From Petrosia ficiformis (taxonomy: Eukaryota; Porifera; Demospongiae; Haplosclerida; Petrosiidae): a DNA stretch of 64,000 nucleotides. The position numbers and the translations under genes were made by a program. This document shows, in pieces, positions 1 to 11,968 of this stretch (its first letter is position 1; each line of letters starts with the position of its first letter). Where the stretch lies: NCBI GenBank assembly GCA_947044365.1, contig OX345636.1:35345212-35409211 (forward strand). Reading direction: 5' to 3'. The notes under the pieces are model-generated. The model was given only the letters and a program-made list of their open reading frames with translations. It made no database searches and was not told the origin of the DNA.

Positions 1-583
1 CTAGTTATATGGCCAAGAGTCGATAATTAGTACATACATGCATGTGTATTATATACACGTACACATGTACCATAGTCACACGTTGTTAAGCATGTTCACA
101 GTTAGGCACTGCATTGATTGTATTACCTCCTACCACCCACATGATGTAATTTGTACGTTAGGCATGCCTAGCTATTAGGCACTTGTTTCCTTCATGTGGA
201 AATGTAAGCTCATGTGTGTAACAACATGTGCATGACTATAGCTATTACCATGCTTTTGCTGCTTGTATTATTATTTCAATTTCTTATAACTTCCCTAATT
301 TCCTGGCATAATGGCAGAGACTATAACAATAGCAATAGAGTTACTGTGTTAACAGCACACAGTCTATAAATAAACTGTATACTATACCACAACTGACTTT
401 TAGACTTTTATCAGGTCAATAAGTCACTTACATACACGTACCTCTCCAGGAAGTGTATAAGTATTTACTATTTACTTACTAATTATAACCTTCAATTTTG
501 ACCAATCAGATCGCTTTATTCAAAAATACATTGCATTGGATACAAAATCATAAAAATCTAATTCTAATACAGTATGAAATTAA

Positions 584-1361
584 GCAATCTGATTGGTCAA
601 CATACAAGTCAGTTATAGACCTTAGTAATCTGATTGGTCAACATACAAGTCAGTTACAGACCTTAGTAATCTGATTGGTCAACATACAAGTCAGTTGTAG
701 ACCTTAGTAATCTGACTGGTCAACATACAAGTCAGTTACAGACCTTAGTAATCTGACTGGTCAACATACAAGTCAGTTACAGACCTTAGTAATCTGACTG
801 GTCAACATACAAGTCAGTTACAGACCTTAGTAATCTGACTGGTCAACATACAAGTCAGTTACAGACCTTAGTAATCTGACTGGTCAACATACAAGTCAGT
901 TACAGACCTTAGTAATCTGATTGGTCAACATACAAGTCAGTTACAGACCTTAGTAATCTGACTGGTCAACATACAAGTCAGTTACAGACCTTAGTAATCT
1001 GACTGGTCAACATACAAGTCAGTTGTAGACCTTAGTAATCTGACTGGTCAACATACAAGTCAGTTACAGACCTTAGTAATCTGACTGGTCAACATACAAG
1101 TCAGTTACAGACCTTAGTAATCTGATTGGTCAACATACAAGTCAGTTACAGACCTTAGTAATCTGACTGGTCAACATACAAGTCAGTTACAGACCTTAGT
1201 AATCTGACTGGTCAACATACAAGTCAGTTGTAGACCTTAGTAATCTGACTGGTCAACATACAAGTCAGTTGTAGACCTTAGTAATCTGACTGGTCAACAT
1301 ACAAGTCAGTTATAGACCTTAGTAATCTGACTGGTCAACATACAAGTCAGTTATAGACCAT
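584..1361. repeat. 41-bp tandem repeat array, about 19 units
   Basis: Head-to-tail units of 41 bp containing 'ctgactggtcaacatac'. They vary mainly at a C/T position (ctgaCtgg or ctgaTtgg) and at cagttAC/GT/AT. The flank at about 497-517 carries the same motif inverted ('gaccaatcagatcgct'). Copies with T hold a reverse CCAAT box (ATTGG). The same array with about 6 units is at 44370-44612. Confidence 0.95.
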
Positions 1362-1742
1362 AGTCTTTGTTTATTGTGATTTACACACTCTAACTCTTGG
1401 CGTACAAATCATATAGCAAACCTGACCTTTGTATACCTAGAATGTAGAATGTACATATAGTCTATATTACTGACCTAACACATTCAGACATGTTACCCTC
1501 ATGCTAAGAATTATAATTAGGAAACGTTTACGAGTACTCTACCTCTGTAACTATAAAATCATATCAACATAATTATACATCTGTACACATACCATGTAAA
1601 CACTTTGACAGTGTTATCAACTGAGCCAGTTATAATATACTCATCTTCTGTCTGTTCATTTCTTGCCCATGATAATCCCCAAATAGCATCTTCACGAGCT
1701 ACAAAAGATTACCAAATGAGTCACTATTATACATGTATAAAT

Positions 1743-2153
1743 AGGCTCAGACGTTTTCAAGTTTAACCCGTTTAAACCCGAAAAATACCCCCCAAGGGGA
1801 AAAACTCTTTTTAGGTTTCTCCCCAAATTAGTTTAAAAATTAACATCTCCTGTTGAAGAATAGATGTCTAGCACTCTTTTCTAACTCAATCGCTACTTAG
1901 AAAAACCTAACAAACACTCCTAAAGCATTATTTCAGCTAACCATGTGCTCACAATTATGGGCGTGGAGATAAATTATTTAATTAACTGTGAAAAATTAAT
2001 TTCATGTCAACCCGAAAATAACCCAAATTCTTATATTTAAATTTAATAACAACCCAAAAAGCACCTGAAAAACCTTGTCACCATTTAACCCGATTTTTAC
2101 CCCCCAAATTTAAAAAAAAATAAAACCCCAAAACTTCTAAGGTTACATACAAA
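1743..2153. other. Insertion in the duplicated region, unclassified
   Basis: About 410 bp present in copy A but not in copy B of the duplication. It contains C-run-rich blocks near each end ('accccccaagg' and 'taccccccaaat'). No coding capacity or clear terminal inverted repeats were seen. Confidence 0.5.
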
Positions 2154-2191
2154 TAAAGTATTTACAAATATTATCAGCATAGACATAAGAT

Positions 2192-2325
2192 GGATCTCCT
2201 AAAAAGAACGGCACCAGGAAGTAAACGGGTGGGCGTGCTCAAACAACATGGATGATAACCTTAACGATCCCAGGGCATAAACTGGGGGGCTCTTACTTCC
2301 TGGTGCCGTTCTTTTTAGGAGATCC
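2192..2325. mobile_element. MITE with ~33-bp terminal inverted repeats
   Basis: Ends are 'ggatctcctaaaaagaacgg' and its reverse complement, with the match continuing through 'caccaggaagta'. The core 'aagaacggcacca' is shared with the termini of the element at 47683-48041, so they are probably one family. No target-site duplication is visible, which fits a deletion at the insertion site; WDR61 exon 2 is the sequence missing there. Confidence 0.8.
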
Positions 2326-2526
2326 AAATCAAATCATAATTATAAAACAAAATTAACAAACTCAACAAACTCACCATTTTGCACACCCAGAAACGCATTA
2401 ATTATAATAATTAACAGAGCAACAAGTCTCGTTCCCTGACGTCGAAGCGACTGTTGACAGTACGCGTTCCAGCATTTAACCCCTCTTCCTAGATAAATCG
2501 CGGATACAGGAGGAAGCGCTTGGCAA

Positions 2527-2625
2527 TGCTAGTGATGGGCGATTCCAAGATTTCTGAATTCGATTCGATACCGAGTAGTTTGAGAATGGGAATCGAGTAC
2601 GATTGCACCACTGGCAATTGGCACG
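2527..2625. mobile_element. Truncated hAT-like end (tagtgatgggcgat family)
   Basis: Starts with 'tagtgatgggcgattcc', then a tract related to the right part of the hAT element at 46016-47103 (tcgaattcgattcgatacc-like words). No partner terminus nearby. Confidence 0.5.
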
Positions 2626-3317
2626 CTAGCTAAATCAGTCATGGGAGCAGCCAGCGTATATTTTAATACAGTCGAGCAGCCAGCGTATATTTTAATTAAC
2701 AGACCGGAAGTAGTTATCTGAGAAAATGGCGTCTTTTCTACTGAATCCATTGCTTACATTGGAGTCTGTATTTTCACTATTTTGTCATCATTAAGCACTT
2801 TGTTATTGTGATTATGAACTTAGCTGAATGAGAAGATGTCATTCCTCTGTCAAACATACACGATGAAAATTGCAGTGATTCCAGAAAGTGCAGTCTACAC
2901 GGTGCTGTCAAAATATCAAGGTTTATTTTACAACTTTATCCTTTTCAATCTGGAAAACAGTAAGGAGGACAGTTAATATATATTATACACAATGAAGTAG
3001 TAACATAGTAGTATGTTTTGGTGCACAATTTGTTCTCGTACTGCTGTGCAGAATGAATTGTGTAGCGCATAAGTGTCTTTGGTATAGTACGCCATTTTGT
3101 TAAATTACTAATGATGGTAATAATTGCATAGAGAGTTGCATTATAAGTAGAGTGAGTCTATCACTGAGTTAGTATAAATCCCAGTCTTCATTATCTGTAA
3201 AGTAAGAATCTGTAGAGCAATAATTATTATAAAAAACTTGATGTGGAGATGTAGCATGTTAACAAACCTGCATCATCATTGCTTGACATGTCTTCCTCAA
3301 TTTCATGTGTAAAAGTA

Positions 3318-3887
3318 TCACCTGTATAAAAATAAAGCAATCGCATATTTTACAGGCTTGTTAAAATCAATCATAATTATACCTTCATCTTCCTTCCTAT
3401 TTTGACATACACTACCACAGGTACAAGTTGGTCCACAAACTGTTTTGTTTTTGACACATCTGCATTGTCGGTTCTTGCAACCAGAGCGACACCCACATCC
3501 TTGTGTGAGGAACGTTACTCTCTCCTTCACTCTCTGGATATTTTCAGGTGAGTCCCACATAACTTGTATATAAGTGTCACATGCAAGTAGATGGCCTGCT
3601 GTTTCTGTTGTTGTGATGGTTGTTTTAATTACATGTAAATTAATCCACTTACAAGAAGCAACCATACACCGGGGTTTATCTTTATCCCATCTGGGTTGGT
3701 ATGTACTTTTATTTAGGTTTCTCCTCACATCCTCTTTACAGGCAAGACAAATCAGACTATCTGTTCATAATTCGGTGAACTCTCTAAGTCGATGTTGCAT
3801 GGCTGTGTTCCACATTGACAGTTTGCTGTACCTATTGCTGGAACCTTTACAAAGACTGCAACTGGTATCAACACTTTGCTTAGCCAT
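3318..3887 (-). pseudogene. Cysteine-rich CXC-type ORF, TE-associated
   Basis: Reading from an ATG at 3885-3887, the ORF has an N-terminal C-x2-C pair (CSLCKG), an in-frame TGA, a second C-x2-C (ICLACKED), then a 'WDSPENIQ' segment followed by a dense cysteine cluster (GCGCRSGC, QCRC, CGPTCTCGSVC). A second, more decayed member with 'DWGDPEL', 'GCSCKITC' and 'YCGPG' is at 48268-48540 on the same strand. I know this layout from predicted proteins of sponges and cnidarians that look TE-encoded, but cannot name the superfamily. CCGGAAGT words near 2704 and 4524, next to a shared 'gtcgagcagccagcgta', may mark element ends. Function unknown; metal or DNA binding is inferred from the cysteines. Confidence 0.55.
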
Positions 3888-4574
3888 TAACACCGTCTAT
3901 GTATTAAAGTTTATATAAAGAGTGATAATTATTGGTTTTTAACACTTTAAATTCCACAATGTCATGTCATTTTCAACCAACTATATAGTATATACACATT
4001 CTACTGTAATAATGATTGTCTTTCTTATAAATACAAACATATTTTTTCTAATTGTATGTTAAGATAAACACCCATCATGCAAAACCCCCAATTAAATATC
4101 ATGCAGAATGTACAAATCAGTGGAGTCTAAAGAAATTGCTATATCTTCATTAATATTTGTAAGACAGTTTGTAAAGTTGGCTTGTTTGTTAGAGTAAGAG
4201 TAGATCTACAGATTGCATGTGTATACAATATGAAAAACAAGTGCAGAATAATTTGTGTAGCACAGAAAGTGAACTAATTAGTAAAGTATTAAACTTACTT
4301 TAATGCAGTATAGTGGGAATGTGAAATGATCAGACACCAGGAATTTTGCTTTGAATGGAGTACAATGATACCTCTAACTGTTGATGCTTACAGAATCCTG
4401 GATATCTCAGTGTAGTCGTTGAAAATCCACTGTGCACGATACAAGGTACAACGCTCGAAATGCGTGGGCGGTAACAATTGCTGACATAAGCAGATAAATT
4501 AAACTACAATAGAATACAATAGACTTCCGGTACGCTGGCTGCTCGACTGAAAAATAAGACAGAACAAGTGTATA

Positions 4575-5040
4575 TAGAGAAAAAAAAACATCCCTATGAT
4601 TGCTTTACAAATTTAAGTAAAGATAAACGTATCTCTATGACTGCTTTGTGGTGTCCAGCATTCGGTAATCATGGCTGACTTTATCAAGCATGAAAGACAA
4701 CAGCTTATTATTTTGATTATCTACTCTCCTGACCTTTCAAAGGACCTTGTTGAACTTTAGGAATATATTTCAGGCAGAATAGCTAGCTATTAGTTCCAGT
4801 TTCTACGTAAGCTACACAGATTTCTTTCTGCTGCTGTGTAGAGCTTGATCAATGATCGCGCGTTCTTTTACGCGCCACGCCCATTAATTGACCGAGCCCC
4901 CCGGGAATGATGTAACTTCCTTAACTACGTATACAACGCATACTCGCGTAGGTGACACAAACATAATTATAATATATATAAACATACATCGAACCCGTGG
5001 GAAAGCAATTATAGGGATGGCCCTACGGGCCATTAAAAAA
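4575..5040 (-). repeat. Dispersed ~450-bp repeat, copy 1
   Basis: Family with words such as 'ctatgattgctttc', 'ggccctacgggcc', 'ctgtgtagcttacgtag' and 'ccattaattgaccgag'. Related copies lie at about 8840-9400, 40675-41115 and 42220-42640; this one is inverted relative to those. No coding capacity. Several copies carry CpG-rich words that look decayed in others. Confidence 0.7.
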
Positions 5041-5308
5041 GGGACATACTGCTATCGAATTCAGTGCTATTGTATTGTAATGTATTAGGTGGCATTACTA
5101 CAAAATCTCAAATACTTCTTATTTTTTTCAAAGATCTTGCATCAATTTTATGTCTCTTTTGCTACAGCAGCTTTCTTCCTGCGTAGTTTGTTGCTTGGTA
5201 TGTCAAATGACGCAACATCCATGACCTCATGTGCACACATGTAAATGTATATAATTATACCTGTTATAATAATTTTTATAATCAATAATTATTGTTGATT
5301 TCTGAGTA

Positions 5309-8300
5309 TCAGAAATGATAAGGATTATGCTCATAATTATTAATATCTTCACATTTCTCCAATACTTTTGAATCTTTAGAAGGATCAAAATGCACAGAAT
5401 GTTCATATGCTAACTCTTCAGCTTTGACACAATATTCCAACATTGCGAGCAGCCGAGCAAAATCTTTCCAAGTCCTTTTTTTGAACTTCATCCACATTCG
5501 GAGCATTTCGCTTTTCTGTTCATCAAGATAATGATACTGTCTAGCAATTGTGCTACATTTTGATCCCAGACCAAGAGAAGAACAAAATTCTTGAATTTCA
5601 GTAATATCTGACAAATGATGTAACAGGTCTGCAAAATCTGGAATAAACCCTATACATGTATATAGGATGATTAGTACAGAATTGTTGTAACACACACAAA
5701 CACACAGACACACTCACATAATCGTATGCAATGCTGGCAATAATTAGAGTATTTAGACTTTAGTTAATGCAATAATCACATCAGGTAAGTTTCAATATCA
5801 CCCAGTTCTACTGAGCGATTAGTGTTCTAGGCTTGTAGGTCATACAATGAAGCTGCTGTTATAATAAACATCCAAAGTAGCTACTTTTACTAAAATAGTG
5901 AAATGTTACTCAATATTCAGTAAGAAAGCAAATATTTGCTAGTAAATATTCAAATGCGTGTCACTGTTTTGTTAATTAGCATGATAACCACTATGCATTT
6001 CTGAGTTGAGAGGTCACCGAACCTTTCGACAAAGTAACTTTTATATACATGCAGAGATTTGTTTTAGTACAAAATTGAAAGTTGTTACTTGTGAATACAC
6101 ATACATGTACATGTTATCTAAGTGATATACCTTCAACAAATTAGATAACTCACCTCCTGTTCCATCGTCTGATTTTGATTGTGATTTTCCTCTGTAGTCA
6201 ACTGATTGAGGATTGAAATTATCTAGAAGATAATAATAATGAACTCATGACTGTTATAACTACTCTATTTACACAAGAATAATAACAAAACATTTTCAAT
6301 AAAAAATGAAAGATGGAGGGACGTCAAAACAATAAATCATGCAAAAAAGGTCGGGAGGTTAATGTAGGACCGGAAATTAAACAAACCTCTTCCATTAAAC
6401 CCTACATAAGTACTTACACCACTATAGAGTCAAATAAAAAAGAGCTGTACTTATGTAGGGTTATATGGAAGTGGTTTGTTTAATTTTGGGTCCTACATTA
6501 ACCTTGCGATCTTTTTTTGCATGCTTTTAGGGTTTTGACGTCCCTACATCTTTTACATTATTCTAAATTGCTTGGAAAGAAGCTGTGGATATTTTCTTCT
6601 TAAAAAAGGTTGTGGACTAGTTTTTGTTGTCTTTACCAATTATAAACAACACAATTTCTCCATTTTTCCAGTAAAAGGTGTGCCTTCAAGTAAAATTATG
6701 AATATCATTAATGAATATAAATGCACCCTAGGAGTCTGCATAAATCCACCTCTGATAATTATACAATGTCACACATACCAAGGGGTTTACAAAAAAATAA
6801 CATGTTGGAAAATGTGCAAATTTCAATTTCCTACAGTAACAGAATTCTCTTTTTCTCCTGATTTTGTTCTACAAACAGAAAACTAATTAGAGCATGTACA
6901 AGCAACTCTTTCTTCTGCCATGCATCTTAATTAAGAGCATAGGTGCGAGCCAAATGTGACATTGCACGAGCTGCTATAGCATAACACATTATATATTTTC
7001 TCTTTATTTCATAAAGACATAATTATTATACCATGTGTATTTACATGTATACTGTACAATGGGACAGTTTCATGATCCATATTAATTATAAATATACCTG
7101 TATTTATATACATAGCAATGAGTACTGCTACTAATATCGTTAATAGTATTGATGTCGGTATTATTATCCATTTCCAATTGCAACGACATTTGATTCCACT
7201 GGCAGCTTTAGAAATGAAATATGCATGCTATTTTGTAATATTAAAATTATTAGCTACAGGGAAATGTGTGTAACTGCTTTGCATGTAGTGAGGATGATAC
7301 TCTTACAGGTTATATAGGCAGTGGATATCTCATTATATAACAAAAATTTTCACAAGCTTTAAAAATGTGTTATCACTGTTGCTCATGTGGTCATATGAGC
7401 ATCAGTGATTGTTTCTGAATGAATGGAAGAGTATGTTTAGTTTTCCATAAAGTATGCCTAAAATAACTCTCCTTTCAAGTATAGAATTCAAGAAGGGAAA
7501 AGGGAGTGATTTTGGTTTTATGAAACAGACAATTGTTTGGTCTATATTTGGGACTGGATAAGAGGAAGGAGGACATTTAGGATTACAGCATAAGAACTTC
7601 AATTCTGTGGTATTGTACAGGACAGGGTGGATCCACCAACAATACCAAAATCAGATATCTTGTACTAATTAATAAGGATTAATATATGGTATTTGTAATT
7701 TGTATGGTTTCTATGTATCTAATTGCATACATTTTTAGTTCTGTGCTACAGTTTTATTCAGTTGTTCTTCAATATAGTCAGATAGTAAATGATAGCTAAC
7801 TCCAACCACTAGGTCACATCACAACAAATTGGCGACAAGGAAAACAAAAGATGTCTTAACTTGTCAGCAGAGTGGATCAATTTGACCCTAACATGGAGCA
7901 CTGGCAGCAGCATGTCGATTATTTGGGTCACTTTTCGGATGCAAATGGCATCACCAACGAAGGAAAGAAGCTTGCTTGACAACATTTTGAGTGCTTGCTT
8001 AATGCTTAAGTCTTTTTAATGTACTTTGCACCATCCTTGTAGCTTCAAACCTATTTTGGTTTTATGTAAGGATAACAAAATTTTAAAATGTAATTAAATG
8101 TTTTAGTTCACTGAAATATTAGAAGCCCATAATTATAATGCTACTTGTACATGTAAGGTACAACTGTGTATTATGAAGCTTATACAAATATTTATAGATG
8201 TATTTTGTATACTTCCTCTGGCAGATAATCATAATTAGTGGTGCAGTGATATTATACAGAATTGTATTAATACACAATATAATTATTACAAAGAACATAC

Positions 8301-9994
8301 CAGATATTTCATTACTTTCAATTTCTATATCTTTCTGAAGTGTGGCATTGTCGACGTCCAAACCTGCCAATTATATTCATTTTTAGGTTTAGCAATTATT
8401 TTATCAAATTTTGTATTACTTGTTAGTTGTACAGGGATTTCTTGAAGAATGTCGGGTAAAGTCACTGACTTCGTAACATCATCAGTCGTTGCATGTTCCA
8501 CTAGAGCTGTTTGAATAAAAAACAAGGTAATTAAATTAATTCAATCAATTTCTAATAAGGTTTAGTGCATGTTCAATGAGAATGATATGATGTTTTTAAT
8601 GACTAGCTAGTGTAGGCAATAAAACATTTCTTCTATCCATCACATCAGATGAATATGATATTGCTTTGTGCATATAGTAATTCACAAATATGGCCCATAT
8701 GATTGCTTAGTATGGAATTATGAGTTGAACAAACGTTTAGCGTAACTACATAAAGTTGATCAAATTGAAAAAGTTAAGGTTCCTGCACATACTTGGGGAC
8801 AACCCCACGTTTAGTGTGCAAGAGATAAACAATCACCCATCATCTTGGGAGGCTGGTCAATTGTAGGTCAGACACATACAGAACACATACAGGTATACTG
8901 GTAATCAGCAGAAAGCAAGCAGATTGTACATCACGATTCAAATGCACAGGAAAGCATTTTCTTGATAGTAAAAAAGTTACTATAATTGTTATGGTCTGCA
9001 AAGCCATCCATATGATTGCTTTCCACATGGTTCAATCTTTATACAATATACTTGTTTCACAGTCACAAATGTGTTGTAGCTATTATATAGTTAATGAAGT
9101 TGCATTATATTCTAGGTCTTCATCAATTAATGGGTATGGTCCACAGTACAACCTGCACCTGAGCTCTACAGTCGCTTGTAGTTCATTTATGTAGTCTATA
9201 AACAGCAAACCTACTAATAGCTATTCTTACTGAAAATATTCCTGCAGTTCTACAAGAAACAGTAAGACTATAATACATGTAGTTTCAGGTATGACAAAGT
9301 CAGCCATGATTATTGAATGATGACACCACTGTCACTGCATTTTTTTCCACAGATTCGTCGTCTTATTTTCACATTATGTCCTTGTTTTCTTCAAAGGCAT
9401 AAATTGATTTTATGATTAGAAGTGGTGATAAAAATCAATGATTAATCATGGCCTCCTCCTTACTGCAACAAACGTTTTCTTTGAAGTATTGATTACAATA
9501 GGGCTTACCTGGAAGTTCACTTGGTCTGGGTGTATGTGAAAGAGTTTCAGGCTGTGACAATAGCATCTGTGAATATATATAAGAATTAGCATAATAAGTG
9601 ATATAGATACACTGGCTGTTATTTATTACAACGTAATATGTTAACTTACATCACCAGGAAACCAGCAGGCTTCATTTTGAGTGGGTTTACGAAAACGATC
9701 CACATTTTCATCACAAAGAAGAGATTTACGGTCACATGTTTGGTTTTTGTCTGGGACTAGATAGTGAGGATAAGAGGAAGGAGGACATTTGTGATCACAG
9801 CATAAGAACTTGAACTCTCTTGGTATTGCAGAAGAATAGATGGATCCACTATCAATACCAAAATGAGATGGGGATTGTAGGCATGTTTCAACATTTTGGC
9901 AGCTGGTCTCCAGAACTTCCTATAATGTGAAAATATTAATAATGTTGTGTTAACTCTAAGTATACAAACACAAAAATTGTTGTACACAAGTAAC

Positions 9995-10031
<37 letters not shown>

Positions 10032-11968
10032 TCAACATAGTTAAAACAATTTCATACATTTCATATAATTATGTAACCCAATGTCATGCATCATCTAAAG
10101 TATGTATATTATTATATTTATATAGTTAACAATATGATATAACATACAAATTACTTCATCACACAATTGTAAAATACAATTATACTACATTTACATACTT
10201 TTAATTCATGGCAGGTTTTTTGCTTCTCAGTGACTGAAGTTTCATCCACATGCAAAACATCTACTTGAATTGCACTGGGTAGCTCAGTAAGAATGACATG
10301 AGAGGCTGCAAACTGAAATGTGACTCGATTATGAAATATTGGTATACGTTCGTGAAAGTAAAGGGTGCACTTCGGAGAATCGGGCATCGTCACAACGAGA
10401 CGTGCAAAGAAACCAGGTGTTACGTAACCAGTGGCAAATGTAATGTGGAGAGAAGCAGCTTTTTTGGAACTAGAGGAAGGGTCATCCGTGAACTTTTGAA
10501 GTGCAGCTGGTAGGAAAAACTGTTTCACATGCGGGTCAAAAAAAAAATTGGTTTGGACTTCTACAGCTAAACGAAACTGAATGAGGAGCTCGAGCATTTC
10601 TTGAGGCTCAACACCATCACACTCTCTCCATACAGCTCTATACAGGGGCTCAACTAGGATGCCTTTCTTGCGAAGCAATCCCCACATATGAATATTTTCG
10701 AACTCATCATTTTTTTGTAATGGAAGGATCTTCCCAAGGCAATCAACAAACCACTTTGGATTGAGAATAACTTTCTCACTAAGACCTCGAATATGAGGGT
10801 AGAATAAAATTACACCTAGCTCATGATAGAACATGAGAACTTTAGGAGCATCTTCGGGATTGATCTTGCAAGTTGCACCAATAGCACATGCTTCATGAAG
10901 TGTGATGACATTTTTTTTGGATTCTCTTACGAGCACTTGTAAAACCTTACGAAGAAGAACCCACTTGATTGGTGTTTTAACAACGAGTGTCTTTGAAGCA
11001 AATCTGTGTATCTCATCTCGTAAATATTTGTATGCTTCATCTTCTTCCTCTCCCATTCCAGCTGTAGTATTATCAACAATGCAGACTCCCTTAAAAATAT
11101 CTGCAAAAGCTTTCTTTTTTATTGTGTGCTTCAGATTTTTTGTGACCTCATTTTTCTCATCTGAACTCAATTTATCCCCTCGAGAGCCAACAGCAATAAT
11201 ACGAGGATAATCAAGTAAAACTCCTTCTCGAATTTTTGCAAGATGGGCATGAATACTTGCCATCCATTTGTGTAGGAGCTCCAATATGGTAATATTGACC
11301 TTTGCTCCAAAGATCTGTCTACCTTGATGATATCGTACAGATCTCCATCTGCTATTGAAATCTTCTGAAGCATCAAAGAGAAGCAGGAACATGGTACGTG
11401 AAGTGAGAAATGCCGGCAGCACTTCAAGAAATTCGGGCTGACCCCCACAATCCCAAACATGAAGAAGTGGTTGGGGTTTTTGATCAACATAAGACTTTAA
11501 TATCGCTTGTTTAATAGCATCTTCTGCAATCATATCTAGTGACATCGTTTTGTGTTGCTCTATTAGTTCCTCTGTCACTACTGGTGGAGTTATTGATTGT
11601 GCTGATGTGAAAAGATTTACAGCTGCTACGTTACTCTGAACTGCTTCAGCCCTGCTTGGAATGTTGGCTAATAACAGAGCTAACTCCTCAAGCTCATCAT
11701 CACTGGTCAACTCTCTCCATTCTGCAGTTGTCCACTGGTGATCAACAGGTCGCACAGGATATGGAAGTCGTATAGGATATTCTGGTCGGATGGTTGATAC
11801 AAACTCGACATTAGCAACAACTGTACTGTTAGTTTTCGGATCAAATCGTAAGTTCATAAGTCCACGTTTAAGGCTGGTTTTCCCAGCACCAGCTGGACCA
11901 AGTAACATGATACGAGAATATGCCACATCACGTTCACCTTCCGAGAGAGCTTTTTCATAAACTGACAT
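5309..11968 (-). CDS. ROC-COR GTPase with hydrophobic segment and C-terminal Death domain
   Basis: Eight exons join in phase to 2766 nt (921 aa): 11968-10199, 9919-9650, 9566-9509, 8506-8420, 8363-8301, 7205-7098, 6222-6154, 5649-5309. Residues 1-~330 are a Ras-of-complex domain with P-loop GPAGAGKTS, G3-like WDCGGQ and G4-like GSRGDKL; ~330-560 read as COR (WVLLRKVL, FYHELGVILFYP, VILNPKWFVD). Exon 2 encodes a cysteine-containing linker ending CWFPGD. Exon 6 encodes about 20 hydrophobic residues after basic KCRCNWKW, a likely membrane helix. The last exon encodes a Death-type helical bundle (LGLGSKC, MLRMWMKFKKRTW, FARLLAMLEY). ROCO proteins with Death domains include DAPK1, but no kinase or ankyrin repeats are seen here. 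No signal peptide is visible; the start gives the usual short lead to the P-loop. The 61-bp intron at 8364-8419 plus flanking phase checks supports the model. Likely a signalling scaffold; ligand and partners unknown. Confidence 0.85.
6273..6560. mobile_element. Palindromic MITE in ROC-COR gene intron 6
   Basis: Inverted halves beginning 'agggacgtcaaaac' and ending 'gttttgacgtccctacatc', with matching inner blocks 'accctacataagtac' and 'gtacttatgtagggt'. Same family as 29678-29971. It lies between the membrane-segment exon and the next exon. Confidence 0.85.
7535..7650 (-). pseudogene. Relic copy of ROC-COR gene exon 2 inside its own intron
   Basis: The reverse strand reads KFLCCNPKCPPSSYP, almost matching KFLCCDHKCPPSSYP of exon 2 (9650-9919). 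The nucleotide match extends over the 'ttggtattg' and 'ggatcca' words upstream. It sits in intron 5 and drifts out of homology downstream, so it is a degenerate exon duplication. Confidence 0.7.
7815..7985 (+). pseudogene. Ty3/Gypsy-type gag fragment with primer-binding-like site
   Basis: 'aattggcgacaagg' resembles the post-LTR primer-binding region of Gypsy-type elements. Soon after, a reading frame gives VDQFDPNMEHWQQHVDYLGH and FSDANGITNEGKKLA, the typical opening of a Gypsy gag, then a stop. Only this N-terminal scrap remains; the upstream sequence could be LTR remnant. It lies in intron 5 of the ROC-COR gene. Confidence 0.55.
8840..9400 (+). repeat. Dispersed ~450-bp repeat, copy 2 (degenerate)
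   Basis: Shares 'tatgattgctttcca', 'gagctctaca', 'tatagctattcttac' and 'attattgaatg' words with copies at 4575, 40675 and 42220, more diverged. It lies in intron 3 of the ROC-COR gene. Confidence 0.5.
10000..10032. repeat. (AT)n microsatellite
   Basis: Uninterrupted AT dinucleotides in intron 1 of the ROC-COR gene. Confidence 0.9.

Larger units (their letters stand above)
1593..2377 (-). pseudogene. WDR61: Partial duplicate of WDR61 (exons 1 and 3; exon 2 lost)
   Basis: Exon 3 (1593-1698, 106 bp, same acceptor and gtatgt donor) is intact and differs from the functional copy at 45300-45405 by few bases, including a His-to-Arg change at its start. The start codon at 2375-2377 still abuts a gtgagt donor. 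The 28-bp exon 2 seen at 45500-45527 is absent; an inverted-repeat element occupies that place. Joining exon 1 directly to exon 3 puts exon 3 out of frame, so this 5' end should not make the normal protein. Exons 4-11 would lie left of the window if present, so it may be a gene with a replaced 5' end or a dead fragment. Confidence 0.75.
1..2440. repeat. Segmental duplication, copy A of the WDR61 5' region
   Basis: This stretch matches 43870-45640 in the same orientation: the same leading flank, a 41-bp tandem array, a trailing flank, WDR61-like exon 3 and the exon 1 start. Copy A has two insertions relative to copy B, at about 1743-2153 and 2192-2325. Copy B instead has a local internal duplication and an insert at about 44700-45160. 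The duplication probably extends left of the window, so a further part or all of a second WDR61 copy could lie outside. Confidence 0.9.

Noticed and set aside
584..1361. CRISPR-like array
   Set aside because: The whole 41-bp unit is repeated; no spacers differ.
8119..8525. Single uninterrupted exon running from 8506 to about 8330
   Set aside because: That frame ends in a stop; a 61-bp intron (8364-8419, gtaata...ggcag) joins both parts in phase and leads into the next exon.
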